NCBI GenBank assembly: GCA_029945945.1
Contig: JAQSDM010000005.1
Location: 124,001 to 188,000 of the forward strand
Source: Algoriphagus sp.
GTDB lineage: Bacteria; Bacteroidota; Bacteroidia; Cytophagales; Cyclobacteriaceae
Reading direction: 5' to 3'
Length of the DNA stretch: 64,000 bases
Part shown: one piece after another, positions 54,737-63,991 of the stretch
How positions within the stretch are numbered: position 1 is the stretch's first letter
Layout of the letters: each line of letters opens with the position of its first letter
Translations under genes and position numbers: made by a program
Notes under the pieces: generated by a model
The model's input: only the letters and a program-made list of their open reading frames with translations
Databases searched by the model: none
Told to the model about the DNA's origin: nothing

Positions 54737-57424
54737 ATGTATCACAAAAAATCAATAAGAAACCTCTTCTTATTTTCAGCACTTCTCCTGATTTCGATCG
54801 GTTGTGCTAAAAAAGAAGAAAAACCCCAACTCACGGGGAACCCTAAAATCGATAAGCTGAAACTCCCGGAAGGGTTTGTCGCCGAGCATATCTATAGCCC
54901 GGGTGATATGGATCAGGGATCATGGGTTGCCATGACTTTTGATGACAAAAACAGACTTATCACTGCCGATCAGTACGGATTCTTGTACCGTTTGGAATTG
55001 CCTCCGATCGGTTCGGATTCCACTGTAAAGCCAAAGGTTGAAAAACTAATCATTGGTAAAGTAGCCGAGCCTCAAGTGGGGATGGGCTTTGCCCAGGGAT
55101 TGCTCTATGCCTTTAATAGTATCTATGTGATGGTGAATCACAATGGTAATGAGACTTTCGAAAGAAGTACAGGACTTTACCGAATTCAGGATTTGGATGG
55201 TGATGACCAATTCGAAACTGTCACTCAGGTAAGAGCATTTACCGGTGAGCCCGGCGAGCACGGTCCTCATAGCATGAAGCTTTCTCCAGATGGTCAATCA
55301 ATTTATCTGATTGCAGGTAACCATGTTGATGTGCCGGAAATGAACGCTTACCGACTTCCAAGAGTATGGGACGAGGACAACTTGTTCCCATTAATCAAAG
55401 ATCCAAGAGGCCATGCCAACACAAGAATGGCTCCGGGAGGATGGATTGCTAAAATTGATCCGGAAGGGAAAAACTGGGAATTGATTTCTGCAGGATTTAG
55501 AAATGCTTTTGACTTCGCCATCAATGAAGCTGGAGATATGTTCGCTTATGATGCAGATATGGAGTGGGACTTTGGTATGCCTTGGTACAGACCTACCCGA
55601 ATCAACCATGTGACAAGTGGAAGTGAATTTGGCTGGAGAACTGGTAACTCAAAGTGGACTCCAAACTATCCGGATAACCTGCCAGCAGTTGTCAACTTGG
55701 GTCAGGGATCTCCTACCAATTTGATGTTTGGAACAAACGCAAAGTTCCCTGAGAAATACAGAACAGCGCTTTATGCATTTGATTGGAGTTTTGGAATCAT
55801 TTATGGCATTCACCTGAAACCATCAGGCGCAACTTACGAAGCAGAAACTGAGGAATTTATTTCCGGATCACCGCTTCCGTTGACAGATGGTGAAATTGGT
55901 CCTGATGGAGCAATGTATTTCATGACTGGAGGAAGAAGATTGGAGTCTGACCTTTACAGAGTGTATTACGCCGGTGACATTGATGCAAGCGAAAAGAAAC
56001 CTTTGTTGGCTTCAGACTTACCTGAGGAAGCAAAACTCAGAAAGCAATTAGAAGAATTTCACTTTGACGGTGCACCGGCATCAGCTTTGGATTTGGCATG
56101 GCCAAATCTGAAACATAAAGACAGATTTGTTCAGTATGCCGCAAGAATTGTAGTTGAGCATCAGCCTTTGGCTAGTTGGAAAGCAAAAGCGTTGGCAGAG
56201 AAAGACCCTGCTACCTTGACTCAATTGATGATCGCTATGGCGAGACATGCAGGTAAAGGTAACCCGGAACCAATGATCCAGGCTTTGATGGGAATCAATT
56301 ATGGCTCATTGGATACCAAAGGAAAGCAGGATTTATTGAGAGCATTTGAATTGGTTCTATACAGACAAGGTGATCCGAATCCTGCGGTTAAGAACCAATT
56401 GATTGCATACCTCGATCCTAATTTCCCTACCAATGACAACCTTCTGGATCGCACAATGAGTGTTTTGTTGGTTCATTTGGATGCGCCGACTGCAGTTGAA
56501 AAAACATTGGCTCTTCTTAAAGTTGCCAAAGACGATCCTAACTATCAGAAGACTTACACCGCTTCTTCGGATTTGATCATGAGAAATCCGCAGTACGGTA
56601 TGGACATCGCAAACATGCTTGCTAACGTACCACCGGCTCAGCAAACTTATTTTGCAACTGTGTTGGGTGGAGCAAAGTCAGGCTGGACTCCGGCTATGCA
56701 GGAAGAATATTTTACATGGATAAACAAAGCGCTTACCACTTACAAAGGAGGAAGAAGCTATGTTGGTTTCTTGGACAGAGCCAGAAAAATGGCACTTTCC
56801 CATGTTGCCAAAGCTGATTTTGAAAAGTATGATGAAATGTCCGGTGGTAAATTATTGACAGCCAGTGGAAATGATTTGGTTAATACAGGTGTGCAACCTG
56901 AAGGTCCGGGAAGAAGATGGACTATGGAAGAAGCTCTTCCATTTATGGATACGCTTGTAGGCAGAGACCTGGTAAAAGGAAAAGCAATGTATGCTGCTAC
57001 ACTTTGTCAGTCTTGCCATACCATGCAAGGTGAAGGTGGTGCGATCGGTCCTGATTTGAGTCAGCTTGGCACCAGATTCTCTGCGAAAGACATCCTTGAC
57101 GCAACCATCAATCCAAGTGCGGTGATCTCCGAGCAGTATCACGCGACTACTCTGGAATTGAAAGCAGGTGGATCTATTGTAGGTAGGTTGACAGATGAAG
57201 ACCCAACAAACTACTACATCTCTCAAAATCCTTTCTCTCCGGATGACATTCGTACTGTGCCGAAAAACACGGTTACCATTGCCAAAAACTCAGAGGTTTC
57301 TATCATGCTTCCAGGTCTGATCAACAGACTGAACCCTGAAGAATTGAGAGATTTGATGGCATATTTGATCTCTGGTGGTAATCCTGATCACGAAGTGTAT
57401 AAGGCAGCCCCGGCTCAAAAATGA
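54737..57424 (+). CDS. Propeller dehydrogenase-like lipoprotein with C-terminal cytochrome c
   Basis: An exported lipoprotein of about 895 residues (lipobox SIGCAKK). A propeller related to soluble sugar-dehydrogenase/heme-binding proteins opens with KLKLPEGFVAEHIYSPGDMDQGSWVAMTFDDKNRLITADQYGFLYRLE; helical repeats follow; a c-type heme site CQSCH is at 757-761. The start at 54737 is preferred to 54644 because it gives a normal lipoprotein signal; 54710 is also possible. The stop overlaps the DUF1080 gene by 4 nt (ATGA), so the two are translationally coupled. It may oxidise sugars and hand electrons to the heme; the cofactor is uncertain. Confidence 0.87.
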   Translation: MYHKKSIRNLFLFSALLLISIGCAKKEEKPQLTGNPKIDKLKLPEGFVAEHIYSPGDMDQGSWVAMTFDDKNRLITADQYGFLYRLELPPIGSDSTVKPKVEKLIIGKVAEPQVGMGFAQGLLYAFNSIYVMVNHNGNETFERSTGLYRIQDLDGDDQFETVTQVRAFTGEPGEHGPHSMKLSPDGQSIYLIAGNHVDVPEMNAYRLPRVWDEDNLFPLIKDPRGHANTRMAPGGWIAKIDPEGKNWELISAGFRNAFDFAINEAGDMFAYDADMEWDFGMPWYRPTRINHVTSGSEFGWRTGNSKWTPNYPDNLPAVVNLGQGSPTNLMFGTNAKFPEKYRTALYAFDWSFGIIYGIHLKPSGATYEAETEEFISGSPLPLTDGEIGPDGAMYFMTGGRRLESDLYRVYYAGDIDASEKKPLLASDLPEEAKLRKQLEEFHFDGAPASALDLAWPNLKHKDRFVQYAARIVVEHQPLASWKAKALAEKDPATLTQLMIAMARHAGKGNPEPMIQALMGINYGSLDTKGKQDLLRAFELVLYRQGDPNPAVKNQLIAYLDPNFPTNDNLLDRTMSVLLVHLDAPTAVEKTLALLKVAKDDPNYQKTYTASSDLIMRNPQYGMDIANMLANVPPAQQTYFATVLGGAKSGWTPAMQEEYFTWINKALTTYKGGRSYVGFLDRARKMALSHVAKADFEKYDEMSGGKLLTASGNDLVNTGVQPEGPGRRWTMEEALPFMDTLVGRDLVKGKAMYAATLCQSCHTMQGEGGAIGPDLSQLGTRFSAKDILDATINPSAVISEQYHATTLELKAGGSIVGRLTDEDPTNYYISQNPFSPDDIRTVPKNTVTIAKNSEVSIMLPGLINRLNPEELRDLMAYLISGGNPDHEVYKAAPAQK

Positions 57425-58239
57425 GAACGCAAATCAAATCCAAACTAGGTAAACTGGCGATTTATGGCCTCTCAGTAGGTTTGATTGCAGGTGGTTTATG
57501 GTCTTGTAAAAATTCAGAATCTGCAGGAGCAAGAAAACTCGAAGTCTCAGATGTTATCAAGCCAAATGAGGATTTTAAGCCCATTTTCGATGGAAAAACA
57601 CTGGATGGTTGGGAATTTGACCCGGTTTATTGGTCCGTACAGGATGGAGCAATAACAGGAATCATCACTCCTGAGACGGTATTGAAAAACAATACTTTCA
57701 TCATCTGGAAGGGTGGTGAACCTGCCGATTTTGAATTGAAAGTGGATTACTGGATTTCTGAAACCGGTAACTCCGGAGTTCAGTACCGAAGTGATCGGTT
57801 TACCGAAGTTCCGTTTGCGCTGAGAGGCTATCAGGCGGATATTGATGGAGGAAATCGATATACAGGTCAGAACTACGAGGAGCGAAAAAGAACAACACTC
57901 GCTTATCGTGGACAGAAAACCCGGATCACCAGTCAGCCGGACAGCATAACCGAAACTCGTGGATTTGTTGAGAGAAATGCCTGGAAAGGCCTCAATCTAG
58001 TGAGCGAACTTGGTAACCGTGATGAACTTGGCGCTTTGATCAAAAAGGGAGAATGGAACAACATTCATCTCGTGGTCAAAGGGAACGTGATGAAGCACTA
58101 TGTGAATGGTACTCTCATGAGCGAAGTGCAGGACGATGATACCAAAAACCGGATGATGAAAGGTTTGATGGGCTTCCAGGTTCACGTGGGTCCGCCTATG
58201 AAAGTACAATTCAAGAATATCATGCTGAAGAAGTTGTAA
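57421..58239 (+). CDS. DUF1080 lipoprotein (3-keto-glycoside hydrolase family)
   Basis: A 272-residue protein with a probable lipobox LWSC (C29) and a DUF1080 jelly-roll domain: PIFDGKTLDGWEF, then NTFIIWKGGEPADFELKVDYWISETGNSGVQYRSDRF and VKGNVMKHYVNGTLMSEVQDDD. DUF1080 members cleave 3-keto-glycosides and related compounds. It overlaps the cytochrome c gene by 4 nt, implying coupled synthesis of an oxidase and the enzyme that uses its product. A strong terminator lies 74 nt downstream. Confidence 0.9.
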   Translation: MRTQIKSKLGKLAIYGLSVGLIAGGLWSCKNSESAGARKLEVSDVIKPNEDFKPIFDGKTLDGWEFDPVYWSVQDGAITGIITPETVLKNNTFIIWKGGEPADFELKVDYWISETGNSGVQYRSDRFTEVPFALRGYQADIDGGNRYTGQNYEERKRTTLAYRGQKTRITSQPDSITETRGFVERNAWKGLNLVSELGNRDELGALIKKGEWNNIHLVVKGNVMKHYVNGTLMSEVQDDDTKNRMMKGLMGFQVHVGPPMKVQFKNIMLKKL

Positions 58240-58312
58240 AAAGACTTCTCTGGAATTAAAAACTGAAGGAAGTAAAGACGTTTACATCACTGCATGATGA
58301 TAAACAAGTTGT

Positions 58313-58348
58313 AAAGGCGCAAATCTAGGTTTGCGCCTTTATTTTTTT
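58313..58348 (+). terminator. Intrinsic terminator after the DUF1080 gene
   Basis: A perfect 11-bp stem AAAGGCGCAAA (58313-58323 with 58330-58340) has a 6-nt loop and is followed by ATTTTTTT. It closes the cytochrome c-DUF1080 transcript. Confidence 0.93.
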
Positions 58349-58482
58349 CCTCGAGGCCTACCTATTAATCAATTTTATTTGCTGTCTTTAATTAAAAACT
58401 GCCGACTTTAAAGTGGGAAACTCAAAGATACCTTCAAGCATAATACCTATCAGTCACCTGTATTCCTGATCTTTTAAATTCC

Positions 58483-59034
58483 ATGGAAACGATCATCTCA
58501 AAATTTAAGCAAAACAGATTTCTGCAGATTTTCACCATTTTTCTAAGATACGCGCTTGGAGCTTCTTTTGTCTTCGCAAGTATTCTCAAGATTGAGGGAG
58601 TGAGATTTGCACCGGAATCCGGGAAAAATGCTCCAATTGATTCTCTCCCTCACTTTTTTGAAACGATGTTTCAGGCAAGTGCTTACTGGCACTTCATAGG
58701 ATGGGGACAGATGGTAGCAGGTTTTCTGATGATGTCCCAGCTATTCAGTACGTTGGGTGCAGTAGCTTTTTTTCCGATCATACTCAATATTTTTGTAATC
58801 ACGATTTCATTTGAATCTTCCAGTATCCTTCTTATTACTTCACTCATGGTGCTCGGGAATATTTTTCTGCTGGTTTGGGATTGGAACAAGTTGAAATTTA
58901 TCGCATCCCCAAATCCAAAAAATTACCTGGAAGATAATCATGAATTTTCCAAGCGTAAAATCTGGTTCTATTTGGGTTTAATGTTTTTTGTGGTAGTAAT
59001 TTTTATTCGAAAAGTAGTGCTTAACGATTATTGA
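58483..59034 (+). CDS. DoxX-like membrane protein
   Basis: A 183-residue integral membrane protein of about four helices, with the DoxX-type opening FLRYALGASFVFASILKIEG and GWGQMVAGFLMMSQLFSTLGAVAFFPIILNIF. DoxX relatives are linked to redox balance or quinone-related functions, but this member is uncharacterised. It has its own spacing of 448 nt to the sugar cluster that starts at 59191 and is probably a separate unit. Confidence 0.7.
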   Translation: METIISKFKQNRFLQIFTIFLRYALGASFVFASILKIEGVRFAPESGKNAPIDSLPHFFETMFQASAYWHFIGWGQMVAGFLMMSQLFSTLGAVAFFPIILNIFVITISFESSSILLITSLMVLGNIFLLVWDWNKLKFIASPNPKNYLEDNHEFSKRKIWFYLGLMFFVVVIFIRKVVLNDY

Positions 59035-59190
59035 TCGGGAGTAATTTTCTCCTCATTTTTTGAGGAATGGCGAAGCAAGATTCTACTAATTGCCTAACTT
59101 AACTCCGAGCTTTTCTCAGAAACCCATATAGGGCAGGACAGTCTCAGAATGCTTTTTTTATAGGTTACAACCCCGTCAAAAAACCCCAAA

Positions 59191-60255
59191 ATGAACCTTT
59201 CAGGCGAAGCCAGATGGAAAAATAAAATATCCAATTCTCATCAATTGGGAGGGATAGAAACTTCTGTTCTGGACAACGGACCAGGCAGAGGGACCCGCAT
59301 TGCCTGGATCAATACCGGTACGGGTCTGAGATATAAAGTAGTCCTTGATCGGGGAATGGATATCCTCGATACGTTCTTCAATCAGCATAGTCTTTCCTGG
59401 ATCAGCCATGCAGGACATGTTTCCTCCCACCTTTTTTCCAATGAGGGGATCGACTGGCTTCGTACGTTCGGCGGAGGCTTGCTTACGACTTGCGGGATAT
59501 CCTATATGGGGCCACCAAATGACGATGAGTATGGGAAAAGAGGTCTTCACGGAAATTTCAGCAATACACCCGCAGAACTTATTTCGATCATTCAGCCTGA
59601 TATTCATTCAGGGAATCTGGACTTTCAGATGGTCGGATTGATTAAAGAAACGACCACTTTTGGACCAAGTCTGGAATTGAAAAGGACCATTTTCGGGACA
59701 ATAGGTAAAGCTGGAATCCGTATCAAAGACGAAGTGACCAACAGAGGAAATACTCCTGCTCCCCATATGATTTTGTACCATATCAATTGCGGTTGGCCGT
59801 TGATCGATGAGGGTACAAGGATCATTTGGCAGGGAGAAAGAAAGCCGAAACCAAGTGATGCCAATAATACAGATTTCAATCTGAAACATGAATTCACCAG
59901 ATGCGCCGCCCCGATGGATGAGCATTCAGGGTTTGGAGAAGATGTAGCATTCATTGATCCCAAAGCGGATGCAAATGATCAGGTGCTCTGTGGCTATGCA
60001 AATGATAACCTTCAACTGGCACTGAGTATTTCCTTTTCAAAAAAGCAAATGCCCTGGCTGATCAATTGGCAGCACTGGGGAAAAAATGAATATGTAACAG
60101 CTTTGGAGCCGGCAACTCACCCGCCGGTCGGACAATCTGCCGCCAGAAAGGACGGAACGCTGATCTTTCTTCAGCCCGGAGAAACCAGGCAATACGACCT
60201 GGATATTCAAGTCCTGACCGGAAAAGAGGAGATTGAAGCCAAATTTCAGAAATAA
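59191..60255 (+). CDS. DUF4432 family protein (aldose 1-epimerase-like)
   Basis: A 354-residue cytoplasmic protein with the DUF4432 galactose-mutarotase-like fold: VVLDRGMDILDTFFNQHSLSWIS, GLLTTCGISYMGPPNDDEYGKRGLHGNFSNTPAE, and LEPATHPPVGQSAARKDG near the end. The family is thought to act on aldose derivatives; the reaction is not settled. It opens a plus-strand run of four sugar genes, 30 nt before the PMI-like cupin. Confidence 0.88.
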   Translation: MNLSGEARWKNKISNSHQLGGIETSVLDNGPGRGTRIAWINTGTGLRYKVVLDRGMDILDTFFNQHSLSWISHAGHVSSHLFSNEGIDWLRTFGGGLLTTCGISYMGPPNDDEYGKRGLHGNFSNTPAELISIIQPDIHSGNLDFQMVGLIKETTTFGPSLELKRTIFGTIGKAGIRIKDEVTNRGNTPAPHMILYHINCGWPLIDEGTRIIWQGERKPKPSDANNTDFNLKHEFTRCAAPMDEHSGFGEDVAFIDPKADANDQVLCGYANDNLQLALSISFSKKQMPWLINWQHWGKNEYVTALEPATHPPVGQSAARKDGTLIFLQPGETRQYDLDIQVLTGKEEIEAKFQK

Positions 60256-60285
60256 TTAATTGATTGATAATAACCCCACAGTACT

Positions 60286-61494
60286 ATGAGCTTAGCAAAA
60301 AAAGCACTCGAACAAGGAGAAGGAATTCTTAGATTGACACCAACATGGGTTCCAAGATCTTTCTGCGTTCCTGGCAGAAGAATCAAACTTCATCCGGATG
60401 ATTATTATATTTTGGGTGGCCAGAGAGGAGGAATTGACGAGCGTTGGTTTTCTTCTACCACTCCTGCACAAAACGGTCCACTGACCAGCAAAAATGAAGG
60501 CTTGAGTCATATTGCTTTCGAAGAAAACGGAAAAACGGAATTATTCCTGTTGAAGGACGCAGTGGATGAAATTGGAAGTGAAATCATTGGTAGCCGACTT
60601 TGGGATGAGTTCAAAGCATGGCCGATGTACTCCAAGTTTTTTGACAACATGGGTCCGCTGCCGCACCACATCCATCCAAGCGATGAGTATGGCGCTTTGA
60701 CAGGACAAAAGGGAAAACCTGAGGCGTATTATTATCCGCCTCAACTCAATAATCACGGGGGCGATTTCCCTTATACGTTCTTCGGAATTGCTCCGGGTAC
60801 CACCAAAGAGCAAATCAAGGAATGTCTGATGAACTTCGACAAAGGAGATAATAAAATCACCAATTACTCCCAGGCATTCAGACTTCAGCCGGGTACAGGT
60901 TGGGATGTTCCTCCTGGAATGCTTCACGCTCCGGGAAGTTTGTGTACGTATGAGCCACAGAAGGCTTCAGATATTTTCGCCATGTACCAGTCATTGGTGA
61001 ATGAGGCGATTATTCCGGACGAATTGCTTTGGAATGCCTCGCCAAAAGATCGGGTAGGAGACTATGATCTGCTCGTGGAAATGATCGATTGGGAGCTGAA
61101 CGTCAATCCAAATTTGCTTGAAACTAGATACATGGAGCCGATTCCGGTAGAAGATGTAGCCAAAATGAATGCTGCAGGATACCACGATTCCTGGATTTGC
61201 TACCGTTCTCACGACTATAGTGCGAAGGAATTGACGATTTTCCCTGGACAAACTGTAACTATCACGGATGCTGCCGCTTACGGCTTGATCATGATGCAAG
61301 GCCATGGCAAAATGGGTGTTTGGGACATCGAAACTCCTGCTTTGATCCGTTTTGGACAGTTGACAAATGACGAGTTTTTCGTGAGCGAGAAAGCTGCGAA
61401 AGCCGGTGTGAAAATCACCAATCATTCTAAAACCGATCCGATTGTGATGCTTAAGCATTTTGGTCCAAGAAACCCGGATTTGGTAGTAAAATAA
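60286..61494 (+). CDS. PMI-like cupin, probable sugar isomerase
   Basis: A 402-residue cytoplasmic protein resembling type I mannose-6-phosphate isomerases. The metal site PHHIHPSDE (H128, H130 and E134) and GTGWDVPPGMLHAPG are visible; a C-terminal small cupin lobe carries MMQGHGKMGVW. The phosphate-binding features of true ManA are not obvious, so a free sugar or a different aldose/ketose is possible. It is the second gene of the four-gene sugar cluster. Confidence 0.75.
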   Translation: MSLAKKALEQGEGILRLTPTWVPRSFCVPGRRIKLHPDDYYILGGQRGGIDERWFSSTTPAQNGPLTSKNEGLSHIAFEENGKTELFLLKDAVDEIGSEIIGSRLWDEFKAWPMYSKFFDNMGPLPHHIHPSDEYGALTGQKGKPEAYYYPPQLNNHGGDFPYTFFGIAPGTTKEQIKECLMNFDKGDNKITNYSQAFRLQPGTGWDVPPGMLHAPGSLCTYEPQKASDIFAMYQSLVNEAIIPDELLWNASPKDRVGDYDLLVEMIDWELNVNPNLLETRYMEPIPVEDVAKMNAAGYHDSWICYRSHDYSAKELTIFPGQTVTITDAAAYGLIMMQGHGKMGVWDIETPALIRFGQLTNDEFFVSEKAAKAGVKITNHSKTDPIVMLKHFGPRNPDLVVK

Positions 61495-61528
61495 GTCAAC
61501 AGTTCACAGTCAACAGATGCGCTGGAGA

Positions 61529-61559
61529 AACTTCCATCTTGGTTTCAAAGATGGAAGTT
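61529..61559. other. Stable hairpin between the cupin and epimerase genes
   Basis: AACTTCCATCTT (61529-61540) pairs perfectly with AAGATGGAAGTT (61548-61559) across a 7-nt loop. There is no T run, so it is not a normal terminator; an mRNA-stability element inside an operon is possible. Confidence 0.6.
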
Positions 61560-61642
61560 AAAAATAGGAAGCAGTGGACGGTGGTCCGTGGACAGTTGAC
61601 AAAAATATACTCAATAACTAATAACCCAATAACTCTTTTATC

Positions 61643-62668
61643 ATGAACAACTTCCCCAGACTCCACAATGCCACCTGGCCAGGGATTGTCGGAAAAGGTC
61701 CGGATTCCGAACCTGTAATTTCCTTTGATACCATGCTCGAAAAGACTGCCGCTGCTGAAGTAAACGGCGTCAAATTCGATGGAATCGACATTGGCCTTTT
61801 TGATCCGCACATCGATTTGGATATGTCAGACCACGGAATCAAGCGTCTTGCTGAAAAAGTGGCTGGTTTGAATTTGAACATCGGTTCTCTGGTTGCTCCG
61901 ATTTGGGGAGGCCCGGCTATGGGAAGCGCTGCCGAGCGAAAGACATTTGTAGAGATGGTTCGTAAATCCTGTGAATTTGGCCAAAAGCTGAAAGATCTGG
62001 GAGTAAGGCCATATGGAGTTGTAAGAATTGACTCAGCAAGCAGCGTGGAAACCTGGTCCAAAGATCCGGTTGGAAACACGAAGCTGATTGCTCAGACTTT
62101 CCGTGAGGCTTGCGATGTAGCAGCTGATTTCGGAGAAAAACTTGCTGCCGAAGGTGAAATCTGCTGGGGCGGAATGCATAGCTGGAGAGCTATGATCGAT
62201 ACGCTGGAGCAGGTAGACAGGCCAAATATTGGTTTTCAGGCCGATATGTCTCATACATTCCTGTACATGCTTGGCTACAATAGCCCTGAGGATCGTATTC
62301 TTCCTAAAGATTTCCAATGGTCGGATCGCGAGGCTTTGACAGAAGGTTTGAAAACGTTGACCAAAGCTCTCAGACCTTGGACGATTGACTTCCACGTTGC
62401 TCAAAATGACGGAACAGTATTCGGTTCAGGTTCGCACGATAAGACTGGCAGACATTGCCTGGCCACTGATCCAAACGGAAGACTTGACATCGCAAAAGAT
62501 GCCGGTCATTGGTTGAGAGACGATAAAGGTGAGTTGACCAAAGTGATGCGTCATATCTGTTGGGATGGTTGCATGTTCCCAAATGCGGTGATGGGCAATC
62601 AGCAAACCTGGAATGATATCCTTGCAGCAATGATCAAAGTGCGTGAAAACCACGGTTGGGAAGAGTAG
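61643..62668 (+). CDS. Sugar isomerase/epimerase, TIM barrel
   Basis: A 341-residue AP-endonuclease-2-type TIM barrel of the IolE/xylose-isomerase-like superfamily. Likely metal-binding segments are [24 protein letters not shown] and [25 protein letters not shown]. It differs strongly from the shorter epimerase at 28222-29073. It probably interconverts sugars or inosose-type keto compounds. It sits third in the sugar cluster, before the Gfo/Idh/MocA dehydrogenase. Confidence 0.85.
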   Translation: MNNFPRLHNATWPGIVGKGPDSEPVISFDTMLEKTAAAEVNGVKFDGIDIGLFDPHIDLDMSDHGIKRLAEKVAGLNLNIGSLVAPIWGGPAMGSAAERKTFVEMVRKSCEFGQKLKDLGVRPYGVVRIDSASSVETWSKDPVGNTKLIAQTFREACDVAADFGEKLAAEGEICWGGMHSWRAMIDTLEQVDRPNIGFQADMSHTFLYMLGYNSPEDRILPKDFQWSDREALTEGLKTLTKALRPWTIDFHVAQNDGTVFGSGSHDKTGRHCLATDPNGRLDIAKDAGHWLRDDKGELTKVMRHICWDGCMFPNAVMGNQQTWNDILAAMIKVRENHGWEE

Positions 62669-62721
62669 GCTTTAGTTTTTGGAGTTAAACATTCATTTGT
62701 ATAAGACAGAAGACAGAGGAC

Positions 62722-62746
62722 GGAAGACCGAAGGAAAAGGTCTTCC
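62722..62746. other. Hairpin in a wordy repeat before the dehydrogenase gene
   Basis: GGAAGACC (62722-62729) pairs with GGTCTTCC (62739-62746). The left part, GACGGAAGACCGAAGG (62719-62734), resembles the reverse complement of 15778-15800. There is no T run typical of a terminator. Confidence 0.55.
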
Positions 62747-62776
62747 TTTCTTATTTCATCACTCAATATTTAAATT

Positions 62777-63940
62777 ATGAAAGAGAAAAAACTAATCAGA
62801 ATTGGACTAATTGGAACAGGCCTGATGGGCCGAATCCATACCAACGGCTACAAGCGATTGACAGACTTTTTCCCGGAGTATGAATATGCGCCGGTTTTGC
62901 AGGCTTGCTGCTCCAGAAACCCGGAGCGTGCCCAAGCTTTCGCAGATCAGTGGGGATATAAATCCATCGAAACTGACTGGAGAAAAATCATCGCACGAGA
63001 CGACATTGATGCGGTGGATATTTGTACCCCAAATGACAAGCATGCCGAAATTGCCATTGCAGCCGCAGCCGCAGGCAAGATGATTCTCTGCGAAAAGCCT
63101 CTGGCAAGAACAGTTGACGAGGCAGAAGAAATGCTGAAAGCTGTCGAAGCAGCCGGTGTGAAAAACACGGTTTGGTACAATTACCGCAGGATTCCGGCAG
63201 TGACTTTGGCGAAGCAAATCGTGGATTCAGGCAAGCTGGGTAAGATTTTCCATTACCGGGCCAACTTCCTTCAGGACTGGACGATCAATCCGGAATTGCC
63301 TCAGGGCGGGGATGGTCTTTGGAGATTGGATGCTGAATCCGCAGGATCTGGTGTGACCGGAGATTTGCTGGCACATTGCATCGATACTGCCATGTGGATC
63401 AACGGCGGCATCAAAGATGTCTCTGCCATGACAGAAACCTTTGTCAAGGAGCGTGTTCATCAGGGTTCGGGTCAAGTGCAAAAAGTAACAATCGACGATG
63501 CCTGTATTTTCCATTGCCATTTTGACAATGGATCTTTGGGGCTTTTCGAAGCTACCCGATATGCGCGTGGCCATAAAGCTCTTTACACATTCGAGATCAA
63601 CGGTGAGCATGCTTCGATTCGTTGGGATCTGCACGATTTGACACGATTGGAATACTTTGACCACGCCGACGAAAGTCAGGTTCGTGGCTGGAGATCCATC
63701 CACGTGACAGACGGAGATCATCCATATATGAAGCGTTGGTGGATTCCAGGCACTTCGATTGGATATGAGCATTCCTTTATTCACCAGGTTGCTGATTTCT
63801 TCAAAAGTCTGGAGACGGGCGAACCTTGCGCACCGACATTCAGAGATGCATTCGAAACCCAGAAAGTTTGCGAGGCTGTCATTGATTCGGCTAAGGATAA
63901 AAGCTGGAAAAATACCTGGGTCGTTTGGCCAACTACTTAA
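62777..63940 (+). CDS. Gfo/Idh/MocA family oxidoreductase, cytoplasmic
   Basis: A 387-residue dehydrogenase with the Rossmann motif GTGLMGRIH at 13-21 and the EKP motif at 106-108 (LCEKPLART). There is no signal peptide, unlike the Tat-exported homologue at 15834-17258. It oxidises or reduces a sugar, inositol-like or keto-sugar compound with NAD(P). It is the last gene of the sugar cluster; a strong terminator follows. Confidence 0.93.
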   Translation: MKEKKLIRIGLIGTGLMGRIHTNGYKRLTDFFPEYEYAPVLQACCSRNPERAQAFADQWGYKSIETDWRKIIARDDIDAVDICTPNDKHAEIAIAAAAAGKMILCEKPLARTVDEAEEMLKAVEAAGVKNTVWYNYRRIPAVTLAKQIVDSGKLGKIFHYRANFLQDWTINPELPQGGDGLWRLDAESAGSGVTGDLLAHCIDTAMWINGGIKDVSAMTETFVKERVHQGSGQVQKVTIDDACIFHCHFDNGSLGLFEATRYARGHKALYTFEINGEHASIRWDLHDLTRLEYFDHADESQVRGWRSIHVTDGDHPYMKRWWIPGTSIGYEHSFIHQVADFFKSLETGEPCAPTFRDAFETQKVCEAVIDSAKDKSWKNTWVVWPTT

Positions 63941-63962
63941 GTTTCCCCGGCCTTATGAAAGT

Positions 63963-63991
63963 AAAAAACCTCCTGAATGGGAGGTTTTTTT
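63963..63991 (+). terminator. Intrinsic terminator after the sugar cluster
   Basis: AAAAAACCTCC (63963-63973) pairs with GGAGGTTTTTT (63980-63990) across a 6-nt loop, with the right arm itself forming the T run. Confidence 0.92.
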
